Assembly: GCA_964598765.1 (NCBI GenBank)
Contig: CAZRCZ010000028.1
Location: 1 to 47,551, forward strand
Source of the DNA: CAZRCZ01 sp964598765
GTDB lineage: Bacteria; Sumerlaeota; Sumerlaeia; MVZB01; JAJFLK01
DNA: 47,551 nt
Direction of reading: 5' to 3'
A program made the position numbers and the translations under genes. The notes beneath the pieces were generated by a model that searched no databases, was not told the DNA's origin, and worked only from the letters and a program-made list of their open reading frames with translations. Position 1 is the stretch's first letter; each line of letters starts with the position of its first letter. Positions 9,140-18,183 of the stretch are shown here, piece after piece.

Positions 9140-9249
9140 ACACAAAGACTCAGCGGAGTCACAAAGAGCACGAAGAAAATCAATTTGTCATCAATGATGG
9201 CCGTTTTCCGCTTCGTGATCTTCGTGTCCTCTTTGTGCCTTTGTGTTTA
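9138..9249. repeat. CACAAAG/CACGAAG inverted repeat between convergent genes
   Basis: The left arm (AAACACAAAG, then CACAAAGAGCACGAAG, 9138-9176) and the right arm (CTTCGTGATCTTCGTGTC, then CTTTGTGCCTTTGTGTTT, 9210-9248) are reverse complements with few mismatches and a roughly 8- to 11-bp internal period. The element fills the whole gap between the DUF3592 gene and putA and even supplies both stop codons (TAA in each direction). It could fold into a long hairpin and act as a bidirectional terminator, although no U-tract is present. Confidence 0.75.
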
Positions 9250-12200
9250 ATCTTCCTTCCTTCCCGCGGGCGCGAAGCCGTGACGGATCGTGTTCTCGCT
9301 GATCGTCTTCGGCTCGCAGAATTGAAGTAAGTAATCCGGTCCGCCGGCCTTGCTTCCGATGCCGCTCATCTTGAATCCGCCGAAGGGCTGGCGATCCACG
9401 ACCGCGCCGGTGATGCCGCGATTGACGTAGAGGTTGCCGACGCGAAATTCGGCTTTGGCTTTTTCGATGTGCACGGGGTTGCGCGAGTAAACGCCGCCGG
9501 TCAGGGCATAATCGGTGGCATTGGCGATTCGCAACGCCTCATCGAAATCCACGGCGGTAATGATGGAAAGCACGGGGCCGAAAATTTCCTCCTGAGCGAT
9601 GGCGGCCGCAGGGGGAACATGATCGAAAATTACCGGACCTACAAAATAGCCTTCCTGATTTCCGTAGTCCACTTGACAGATCAATTCCGCCTCGGTTTTT
9701 CCTTTTTCGATGTAATCAAGGATGCGCCGACGCGCGTCGGCGTCAATCAGCGGCCCGATCATTGTTGAGGAATCATCGGCGGGTCCGCACCGCAAACTTC
9801 GCGTCGTTTCGACGAGGCGTTTGACAAAAAGATCGTGGATCGGCGCGAGAACGATCACGCGCGAGCAGGCAGAGCATTTTTGTCCCGCGTAGCCGAACGC
9901 CGAGGCCGCGACCCCCTTCACCGCGTCGTCCAGATCGGCGTCCGCGTCAATGATAATCGCGTTTTTGCCTCCCATTTCGGCGATGACTTTTTTGACCGAC
10001 AATTGGCCGGACTGGGTGCGGCTCGCCGACTCAAGGATGTTCAATCCGACGGCGCGCGAACCGGTGAAGGCGATGAGATCAACGTCGGGATGACGAACCA
10101 GATGCGCGCCGATTTCCTCGCCGATGCCGGGGAGATAATTGGCGACTCCGGGAGGAAAACCGGCCTCGCCGATCATCTCGAAAAATTTAGCGGCGACGAC
10201 CGACGATTGCTCGGCGGGCTTGACGACGACCGTGTTGCCCGTCACCAACGCGGCGGTCGTCATGCCGGTCAAAATCGCCAGCGGAAAATTCCAAGGGGCG
10301 ATGACGGCGGCGACGCCACGCGGTTCATAGACAAGATAATTTTCCTCGCCGGGAATGTGGCGTTGGCGCGGACGCCCGGCCAGACGCTCCATTTCGCGGG
10401 CGTAAAAATTGCAGAAGTCAACTGCCTCAACGACGTCGGCGTCGGCCTCGCGCCACGGTTTGCCGGTTTCAATGATGATCCAAGCCGTGAGTTCAAATCG
10501 CCGCCGTCGCATTTGATCGGCGAGATTACGGAGCAAATCCGCGCGTTCGGCGACGGGAAGCGCGCGCCATGTGGGGCATGCCCCGCGCGCCGAGGCGACG
10601 GCCTGATCGGCGTCGGCGACGCTCGCGCAAGAGACCTTTCCGATGAGAAATTCAGGATGCGACGGATCGCGCGATTCAATCGTCTTACGCTCGTGGATCG
10701 GGTGGCCGCCGATCAGGAGCGGATAATGGTGTCCGGCCTGTCGCTCGCGGATGTCACGCAGGGCGGATTCCACTTTCGCGCAATTTTCGGCGACGCTGAA
10801 ATCGGTCAGAGGCTCGTTGATAAACGGCGTCATGGCGGCGACCTCCTCATCGGGATCAATGTTGACCGGCGGGGGAGTGCCCGCGCTCGGTCGGCGAGTT
10901 TCGCTCGGATCGGCGAGCAATTCCTGCAGGGACGCGTGCTCGGCGAACGATTGGCGAAGAAACGAATCATTGGACGTGTTCTCCAGCAAACGACGAATCA
11001 AATACGCCATACCCGGAATGAGCGGACCGAAGGGCGTATAAACACGCAGACGCAATCCTCGCTCGACAATCGCCGACTTGAGCGGGTCGCCCATGCCGTA
11101 GAGCATCTGGATTTCCCAATCGCGCGACGAAAGTCCCAGCCGCTCGGCATTGACAATCGCCGAGGCCAGACTGCGGACGTTGTGGCTCGCAATCGCGGGC
11201 AATAAGATTCCGGCATTTTCCAGTAGCGTTCCCGTCAATCGTTCGAACGTCGCGTCGGTCTCCCATTTATGTTCAAACACGGGACAAGGCCAGCCGTGCG
11301 CGACGGAGTTGATCGTCTCGTAATCCCAATACGCCCCTTTAACTAGCCGGATCGTGATCGGATGGCCGCGTTTTCTGGACCACTCAATCAACTCTTTGAG
11401 ATCGCGCTCGGAATCCCTCAAATAGGATTGAATCACGATTCCAGCATGAGGAAAATCGCGGAACTCATCTTCCATGAGGACCGACTTGAAAATGGAAAGG
11501 ACCAAATCTTTGTGCGCGTATTGCTCCATGTCAATGTTGAGCGCGGCGTCACGTTCGCGCGCCAATCGCAGAAGCGGACGAAATCTTTGCGCGGCGATTT
11601 CCGCCGACCGCGCCGGAGCAATCGCGTCCAGTTGCGAGTTGAGCGAGCTGAGTTTGAGCGAGACGTTGACCCGCGGAAGCGGTCCTTGCGGTCCGAGATC
11701 AATTTGAGGAATGTCTTTCCAATCCCGCGCCGCCCGACTCATCGCGTCCGTCAGCTCCCAGTATTGCAGGGCGTATGCGTCGGCCTGCGATTCGCTCGTC
11801 GTCGCTTCGCCGAGCAAATCGAGCGTGAACGCCATGCGCCGCTTGCGAAGGCGAACAACCGTCGCGACGGCTTCCTCCATCGTCTCTCCCGCGATGAACC
11901 GCCGCGCCATTTGCCGCGCATTCCTCCGCGCCATGATCGCCGTGATGCGGGAGGGCAACGAACCCGCCGAACCGATCCGCAACGCCGCGTCCAACGGCGC
12001 GGGAAGACAATGATCCTCCTTCAAAAGATATTCGCGCAGATGCTCCGCGACGTCGTCGGCTGTATTTAGAGAGGGGAGCGCATCAATAAATCTGAAAAGT
12101 TGAGTGCGGAGCCTCGGATTATGCATCGTCCATTCGAGCATCCGTCGTTGCCGCCATTCCTGTTGGAAGATGATCGGTTCGGCGAGGCGGGCATGATCGA

Positions 12201-12264
12201 AAATCTCCCGCCCGACCCGTTGAATGGAAGCCTCTGTTCCCGCGTCCATGGTCTTGTCCCTCAT
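9247..12264 (-). CDS. putA: Bifunctional proline dehydrogenase / L-glutamate-gamma-semialdehyde dehydrogenase
   Basis: PutA of 1005 residues. It oxidises proline to pyrroline-5-carboxylate with FAD and then oxidises the semialdehyde to glutamate with NAD. The N-terminal half has the PRODH barrel signatures (LVKGAYWDYE, EIQMLYGMGDPL, LRLRVYTPFGPLIPGMAYLI). The C-terminal half is an ALDH domain with VIAPWNFPLAI, LIAFTGSRAVG, VIAEMGGKNAIII and GYAGQKCSACSR; the nucleophile is Cys797. There is no N-terminal ribbon-helix-helix, so unlike E. coli PutA it should not bind DNA, and the length fits the short type. Its ATG overlaps the stop of the arginine dihydrolase gene (ATGA), implying translational coupling. 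Ornithine-derived semialdehyde could also enter at the second active site. Confidence 0.96.
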   Translation of the reverse strand: MRDKTMDAGTEASIQRVGREIFDHARLAEPIIFQQEWRQRRMLEWTMHNPRLRTQLFRFIDALPSLNTADDVAEHLREYLLKEDHCLPAPLDAALRIGSAGSLPSRITAIMARRNARQMARRFIAGETMEEAVATVVRLRKRRMAFTLDLLGEATTSESQADAYALQYWELTDAMSRAARDWKDIPQIDLGPQGPLPRVNVSLKLSSLNSQLDAIAPARSAEIAAQRFRPLLRLARERDAALNIDMEQYAHKDLVLSIFKSVLMEDEFRDFPHAGIVIQSYLRDSERDLKELIEWSRKRGHPITIRLVKGAYWDYETINSVAHGWPCPVFEHKWETDATFERLTGTLLENAGILLPAIASHNVRSLASAIVNAERLGLSSRDWEIQMLYGMGDPLKSAIVERGLRLRVYTPFGPLIPGMAYLIRRLLENTSNDSFLRQSFAEHASLQELLADPSETRRPSAGTPPPVNIDPDEEVAAMTPFINEPLTDFSVAENCAKVESALRDIRERQAGHHYPLLIGGHPIHERKTIESRDPSHPEFLIGKVSCASVADADQAVASARGACPTWRALPVAERADLLRNLADQMRRRRFELTAWIIIETGKPWREADADVVEAVDFCNFYAREMERLAGRPRQRHIPGEENYLVYEPRGVAAVIAPWNFPLAILTGMTTAALVTGNTVVVKPAEQSSVVAAKFFEMIGEAGFPPGVANYLPGIGEEIGAHLVRHPDVDLIAFTGSRAVGLNILESASRTQSGQLSVKKVIAEMGGKNAIIIDADADLDDAVKGVAASAFGYAGQKCSACSRVIVLAPIHDLFVKRLVETTRSLRCGPADDSSTMIGPLIDADARRRILDYIEKGKTEAELICQVDYGNQEGYFVGPVIFDHVPPAAAIAQEEIFGPVLSIITAVDFDEALRIANATDYALTGGVYSRNPVHIEKAKAEFRVGNLYVNRGITGAVVDRQPFGGFKMSGIGSKAGGPDYLLQFCEPKTISENTIRHGFAPAGRKED

Positions 12265-13139
12265 CTATTCACGGGAATCGCTTGGGTCACCGCGACTTTA
12301 TTTCCCGCCGATTTCTTCGGCGGAGAATTGCTGAGCCGCAAAACAAGACACTTCGCCGATCCGCCGGCCATAATGAATTCTCCGAGCGGGCAGGCGAGAA
12401 CTTCATAGCCCCATTCGGAAAGTTTGGCGCGCAGACCTTGGCTCGCGTAATTCGTGATGAACGATTTTCCGGTCGCAATGGCATTGCAGGCAAATTGAAG
12501 CGCGTCTTCGGAAGTAACCTCGAAACGCTGGTTCTCGCCGACGCGCGATTGAATCAGCTCGAGCGATTCCTTGTCGAACGCGCCGGGGTAATAAATCACA
12601 CGCCCTTCGCGGAGCGGACAGAAGCAGGTGTCCAGATGGTAGAAACGCTCGTCCACAAGGCGAAGCGGAAGAACCTCAACGTTCAGAATGCCGGCGATTT
12701 CCCGATGCGCCAAGAGCGACGTGCGAACGCCGTAACCGCCCCACAGCAACGCCTGCCCCGGCTGGAAAAGCGCGTCCCCTTCCCCCTCGAAGGTTCCTTG
12801 GCCGTGAATTTCGATCACGCGCAGACCGCGCTCGCGGAACCACTGCGCAAAATGCCGCGATTCGGGTTGGCGTTGAGGAAAGCGGAACCGCGCCGGAATC
12901 GCAATGTCCCCCAGCACAAGTCCCGCGTTGGCGGTAAACGGCATATCGGGCAATCCCTCGACCGGATCGGCGAACTGGATGTTCGCGCGCGAAACCAACG
13001 CCTCGCGCAATCCCTCCCATTGCCGCGCGGCGAGTTCCGCGTTGACCCTGCCGATGTTCCCCTCCATCCACGGATTGATGACGTAGTTCACGCCGTAAAA
13101 CCGGGGCGGACACATGAGAAATGTTTCGGGCGCAGTCAT
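12261..13139 (-). CDS. argZ: ArgZ-type arginine dihydrolase (guanidino-modifying enzyme family)
   Basis: Protein of 292 residues in the amidinotransferase/DDAH fold. The sequence follows the cyanobacterial ArgZ/AgrE dihydrolase domain: MCPPRFYGVNYVINPWMEGN, MPFTANAGLVLGD, FEGEGDAL, FYHLDTCFCPL and AGGSAKCLVLRLS. Candidate catalytic residues are Glu118, Asp122, His168 and Cys264. Asn71 (in FTANAG) is the position I recall as critical for full arginine hydrolysis to ornithine in Synechocystis ArgZ. Expected reaction: arginine to ornithine, CO2 and two ammonia. AgrE's C-terminal ornithine cyclodeaminase domain is absent. ATG at 13139 (MTAPETFLMC) was chosen over a 13-residue extension. It is first in an operon with putA, so arginine-to-glutamate catabolism is implied. 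A deiminase or DDAH activity is the alternative. Confidence 0.85.
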   Translation of the reverse strand: MTAPETFLMCPPRFYGVNYVINPWMEGNIGRVNAELAARQWEGLREALVSRANIQFADPVEGLPDMPFTANAGLVLGDIAIPARFRFPQRQPESRHFAQWFRERGLRVIEIHGQGTFEGEGDALFQPGQALLWGGYGVRTSLLAHREIAGILNVEVLPLRLVDERFYHLDTCFCPLREGRVIYYPGAFDKESLELIQSRVGENQRFEVTSEDALQFACNAIATGKSFITNYASQGLRAKLSEWGYEVLACPLGEFIMAGGSAKCLVLRLSNSPPKKSAGNKVAVTQAIPVNR

Positions 13140-13164
13140 TACTTTTATTATTTCATCAACGCGC

Positions 13165-13190
13165 CACCAAGTCACCAAGACACCAAGAAG
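13165..13190. repeat. CACCAAG 8-bp periodic repeat, left arm
   Basis: Three CACCAAG units start at 13165, 13173 and 13181. The reverse-complement arm (CTTGGTG, CTTGGGG, CTTGATGG) lies at 13345-13370. Together they bracket the intergenic region between argZ (-) and the alpha-2-macroglobulin gene (+). Confidence 0.8.
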
Positions 13191-13259
13191 AAATGTGAAA
13201 TATGATATTTTAGATTTGAAATTCCAAATTTCTGAACGTGTTCAAGGCGAGTAAGTAAA

Positions 13260-13334
13260 CCGAGCCGCAGTCGTAAGAGATCGCCACTGACAAATTGACC
13301 GCGCCTTGGTCGCTCCCTCACGGTCGCGGCTCGG
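13260..13334. repeat. GAGCCGC inverted-repeat element nested inside the CACCAAG arms
   Basis: Left arm 13260-13284 (ccgagccgcagtcgtaag, then agatcgc) and right arm 13305-13334 (ggtcgctccctcacgg, then tcgcggctcgg) are imperfect reverse complements. A related element is at 33490-33556. The rest of the argZ/A2M gap (13371-13573) shows nothing recognisable beyond the ribosome-binding site. Confidence 0.65.
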
Positions 13335-13344
13335 ATGAGAATTT

Positions 13345-13370
13345 CTTGGTGACTTGGGGTCTTGATGGTG
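13345..13370. repeat. CACCAAG periodic repeat, right (inverted) arm
   Basis: CTTGGTG at 13345, CTTGGGG at 13353 and CTTGATGG at 13361 keep the 8-bp phase of the left arm at 13165-13190 in inverse orientation, with two base changes. The arms are about 155 bp apart, so the pair could fold into a long stem enclosing the GAGCCGC element. Confidence 0.75.
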
Positions 13371-13573
13371 AATTAACCCGTCCTATGGCAGGGTTGGGCG
13401 ATTTCGCTAAAATTCGACATGACCCCCTAATAAAATCGGGGGGCCAAACGTCCTGATGTAATCGGCGAACGGGGGATAAGTCGGAGCGAAATGATTTTTT
13501 GAAAAATGAGGGGAACAAGACGTAATCGGATTTGTCTTTCATCCAGCGTCTTGCGGCAAAACAGGAGCCGCGC

Positions 13574-13579
13574 AGGAGG
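13574..13579 (+). promoter_or_regulatory. Ribosome-binding site of the alpha-2-macroglobulin gene
   Basis: AGGAGG lies 9 nt before the ATG at 13589 and fixes that start over an in-frame ATG at 13532. Confidence 0.8.
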
Positions 13580-13588
13580 AGCAGTAAA

Positions 13589-16500
13589 ATGAAATTTGCA
13601 AAGGGATCAAAGAAATCAAGTGTGCGCGTCATTCATTTCTTTTTCATTGACGCGCTTGCGTTTATTGCCGCGAACCTCAACGCCGGAGCGCCCGATTACG
13701 CCTCCTTGAACGCGGAGGCGGAAAACCTCTTCGGCGAAGGTTCCTACGCCAAATCCCACGAAATTTACGAAAATGCCAAATCGCTTCAACTTGCCCCGGA
13801 CCATGCGCGATGGGTTGCATTCCGTCTCGCCGATACGCTCTGGCGTTCGCAAGCAGGAACCCAAACCGCGGACCCAACCAAATACGAACAGGCTCAACAA
13901 CAACTCGACGTTCTGGTCCGCGACATCAAGCGCGTCGAGGACCGCGACCGCGTTTGGGTCGAGGTTCAGGAATCGCTTGGCGATTTTTATTGGTCGCGCA
14001 ACGACTCAAAAAATTGGGGGCAGGCTTGGCCGCATTACCAAAACGCGCTCGATTGGTGGGCGGGGGCGAAGGAAATCGAACTCGCCCGCAAGCGGTATCT
14101 CAAGATCGTTTGGGCCATCGCGCGTCCGCAGTGGGCCGAGCCGTTCTATTATTACGGCTATTACGGCAACTCGGTCCCGTTGGAGATTCTGGAAAACGTC
14201 CTCAAAATTGCCCAAACTGAAGCCGACAAAACCCACGCGCATTATTTGATCGCCATGACGCTCCGCAATCAGGGGGGCGATTGGGACATGCGGCGGCGAA
14301 TTCCGGAGGAGTTCGAGGCCGCGCTCAAGCCGGGCAAATCCACCGATTGGTATGACGACGCGCTCTACTATTACGCCGAGTGGATGAGCAACAACGGACG
14401 GGTCGTTCCGATGGAAAACGGCCAATTCCGCCAAGAGCCGGATTACGCCAAGGCGCTGGAACTCTTTCGCAGAATCGTCAATGAACACCTCAAAGGCGAA
14501 ACGAAGTATTACGAACAGGCCCGACAACAAATTGACAACATCACCAAACCGATCGTTGGCGTCGGTGTCTCCAACATTTTTCTTCCCGATTCCGAGATTC
14601 AATTTCAGGCCAACTGGCGGAACGTGAAAAAGATCAACTTCACGCTCCATCAGATAGACCTCCCACGCGACCTGAAATTGGAGGGGGACCGCAAGCACGG
14701 CGGCTCGGAATGGCTACAGGCGATTGACCTGAAAGGAACCGAACCGGTGAAATCATGGAGCAAGGACACGGAAGACAAAGGGGACTACAAACCGGGACAA
14801 GACGCCATCCGCTTCGACGGGAAATTGCCCGCCGGAGCCTACCTCCTTGAGGCGACCGGCGCGGCCGCTCCCGCGCGCGATTTGATTTTGGTGACTGACG
14901 CCTCGCTGGTCGTCAAGTCATCGGGCAAGCAGGCGTTGGTCTATTTTTGCAACGCGCTCGACGGGTCGCCGGTGGCTCAGGCGGACCTAAAACTTTGGCG
15001 GCGCTGGCACGACGGAAAAGATTGGATTTGGGCGGAGGTCGCGGGCAAAACCGATCCGGACGGTTGCGCCGTTTTCGATTTGACGAAAATGCGAGGTAAC
15101 AACGGAAACGAACTTTTCGTCGTCGGCAAAATCAACGACCGCCAAGCCTTCAGCAACGGATACTCCTCTTGGTATCAATTCACTCAAGAGGCGTGGAAAA
15201 TTTACGCCTTCACCGACCGCGCGGCCTATCGCCCCGAGGAAAAAGTCCAATGGAAATTCATCGCCCGACGATACAACGGCTCGGTCTATTTGACTCCCGC
15301 CCATCAAACCATCGAATATGAAATTGACGATCCGCGAGGAACGAAAGCGTCTGCGGGACAGGCCAACCTGAACGCCTTCGGAAGCGCGTGGGGTTCGCTC
15401 GAACTAAACAAAACCCTGCCGCTCGGCGAATATCGGATCAATTTTTGGGAGGACGCCAAACGACAAAAGCAAATCGGAAGCGCGACGCTGTTTCGCCTTG
15501 AGGAATACAAACTCCCCGAATTCAAAGTCTCGGTCCAGACGCCGGAGGAAAACGGCAAAAAGAAATCATTCCGCCTCGGCGAGAAAGTCGAAGCCACGGT
15601 TCAGGCCGATTATTACTTCGGCGGTCCGGTCGCCGACGCCTCCGTCGAGTTCATCGTCTATCAAAATCCATTTTACCACTGGTGGTTCCCGCATCGGGAT
15701 TATCCGTGGTTCTACGAGGATATGAATCCGCGCTGGAACAACTACGGCGGCCAAGGGCAGATCATCAAGCGGGAGACGCTCAAGACCGACGCCGTAGGCA
15801 AGACGACGATCGCGTTCGACACGCCGCGCGGATCGAATCAGGATTTCGAATATCGCATCGAGGCGCGCGTCACCGACGCCTCGCGGCGTGAGATCACCGG
15901 AAACGGAACGGTCCGCGTCACGCGCCAACGCTACTACGTTTATCCCCGCGCCGATCACAATCTCTATCGTCCGCAGGACAAGGTGAAAATCGAATTCAAG
16001 GCGCAGGACGCCAACGACCAACCCCAGCAGATTGAGGGAACGGTCAAGGTCACGCGCGATTTTTGGTATGAGATTTGGATTGATCCGAAAGGCCGCGAAG
16101 TGAAGGGAGACGAACTCCGCGCCCTTCAGGAGAAACGCCGGATTTTTCCTCCTCCGTCGTCCAATCCCCCCAATCCCTCCAACCCCGGCTGGCAACTCAA
16201 GTTTCGCGGTTATCAGCATGACGTCGTCCTGACGCGCACGCTCAAAACCGACGCACAGGGTGAAGCGGAACTCACCTTCACCCCCGAGCGCGACGGATAC
16301 TACAACGTCGCGTGGACGAGCCAAGACCAATCCGGCGAGCCGATCACCGCGCAAACGGCAGTTTGGGTCGCCACCAACGCCACGACCGAACTCGGCTACC
16401 GCCACGGCGGATTGGAAATCATCGTGGACAAGGACACGTTCCGCGCAGGACAGAAGGCGCCGGTCATGCTGAGCGTTCCGACCAACGACCGCTTCGTCCT

Positions 16501-18142
16501 TTTCACGGTCGAGGGGGACGAGCTTTACAATTATCAACTGATTCGGATGAGCGGCACCGCGAAGCTGATCGAATTGCCGATTGAGGAAAAACACGTCCCC
16601 AACATTTTCCTCGGCGGGGTCATGGTGAGCGACCGCCAAATTTTCATGGACACCAAGCAGGTCGTCGTTCCGCCGGTCGAACACTACCTCGACGTCGAGA
16701 TCAAACCCGACCGCGACCAATATCAGCCGCGCGAGGAGGGAACGCTCACCGTGACGGCGAAGGACCACACGGGGGAACCGGTCGCCGCCGAAATCGCGCT
16801 CTCGCTCGCCGACGAGGCGGTGAGCTACATCCAGCAGGATTACGCGGGCGATCCGAGGCAGTTCTACTATGGAACGAAACGGCAACCTTCGATTCAGGTG
16901 CAGAGCACGTTCAATCTGAAGAGTTACGCGAAGCTAAACAAAGGGCAAGGGGAACAATTGATTGAGGAAACGGGAGAGCTTCGCGATTCAAGGGGTGGAT
17001 CTAAGAAGAAGGATTTTTGGAGATACGACAGAACCTTTAGCCTCCAAGAAACTGACGCTCTATTTTCCTCTAGGGGGACACGGAGCATCAGCGCGGCGGA
17101 TGAGTCGGTCTCAGGAGCCTTGGCCAAAAGGGAACTCGGTGGCTGGGTAGGTGGAAATTTTCCTGCAAGCGCGCCCGTTGCGGCAAAGAGTGCGTTGGCG
17201 GGGCAAGCCGAAGCCAAAAATAAGCCTGCGGAAGCAGGAAACGAGAAAGAACCCGCCGTTGTGGTCCGGAGCGATTTTCGCTCGACCGTTTTCTGGCAAC
17301 CGGACCTTGTCACCGACAAATCGGGCAAGGCGACGGTGAAGATCGCCTATCCCGATTCGCTGACGGGATGGAAGGCGTCGTCGCGCGCGGCGACTGCGAC
17401 CAATCAATTCGGCATCGCCTCGGCCTCCACGCGCACACAACAACCCCTCATCGTCCGTCTGGAAGCCCCGCGATTCTTCGTTGTCGGCGACGCGGTGACG
17501 ATCTCCGCCGTCGTCAACAACAACACCGATTCGCCGATGACGGTGAAAACCTTGCTCGACGCAGACGGCATCCGATTCGCAGACGCCAAAATCGAGGCGC
17601 AATCGCTCAAGGTCGCCGCGCGATCCGAAGCGCGGGCCGATTGGACGATGGCCGTCGAGCGCGCAGGAGGGGCGAAATTGAAAGTGACGGCGCGCGCCGA
17701 CCAATTCGCCGACGCGATGGAGAAAACCTATCCCGTTCACGAGCACGGCATCGAAAAATTCATTTCCAAATCGGGCAAGGTCCGGGGGGACGCCGCGACG
17801 GTCAAACTGGAAATTCCCAAGGAGCGCAAACCGGAATCAACGACGCTCACCGTGCAAATCGCGCCGAGCCCCGCCGTCACGATGCTCGACGCGCTCCCCT
17901 ACCTGATTGACTATCCCTACGGATGCACCGAGCAAACGATGAGCCGGTTCCTTCCCGCCGCGATCACCGCCAAAACGCTCAAGGATTTGGGTCTCAAGCC
18001 CGAAACCGCGATGGACAAAATCTTCGGCGGGATCGAGCGTGAAACCGCCGACAGAACCCACCCGAAGGGAAAGAAAGACCTGCGTGAACTCGACGCGATG
18101 GTTAAGAAGGGGTTGAACCGCCTCTACGATTTCCAGCACCGC
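13589..18142 (+). CDS. Alpha-2-macroglobulin family protein, N-terminal part up to the sequence gap
   Basis: Very large secreted protein, about 1,518 residues before the gap and about 2,020 in all, of the bacterial A2M family that traps proteases in the periplasm or at the cell surface. It starts with a basic then hydrophobic signal (VIHFFFIDALAFIAANLNAG) without a lipobox Cys, so it is not an obvious lipoprotein. Helical TPR-like sequence follows (about 30-300), then macroglobulin beta domains (TDRAAYRPEEKVQWKFIARR; FRAGQKAPVMLSVPT). A disordered Lys/Glu/Ala-rich linker (about 1110-1225) is the likely bait region. The core A2M domain begins near 1228 (DFRSTVFWQPDLVTD), and the thioester motif GCTEQ is at 1445-1449 (Cys1446). 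No pbpC neighbour is present. Confidence 0.9.
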
Positions 18143-18152
18143 NNNNNNNNNN
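18143..18152. other. Assembly gap (10 N) inside the alpha-2-macroglobulin gene
   Basis: Ten N interrupt the gene. The flanks are themselves suspect: CAGCACCGC just left (18134-18142) and GCGGTGCTG just right (18181-18189) are exact reverse complements, and a TAG at 18166 blocks the right-hand frame. Family homology expects the phrase ending FQH to run almost directly into SDGGWG, so some 40 bp here are probably artefact. Confidence 0.95.
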
Positions 18153-18183
18153 TTCGTGATGGCCTTAGTCCAGCGCAATCGCG

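Noticed and set aside
15566..16885. 439-codon minus-strand frame inside the A2M gene
   Set aside because: The plus strand encodes an intact A2M sequence; the minus translation has no family match.
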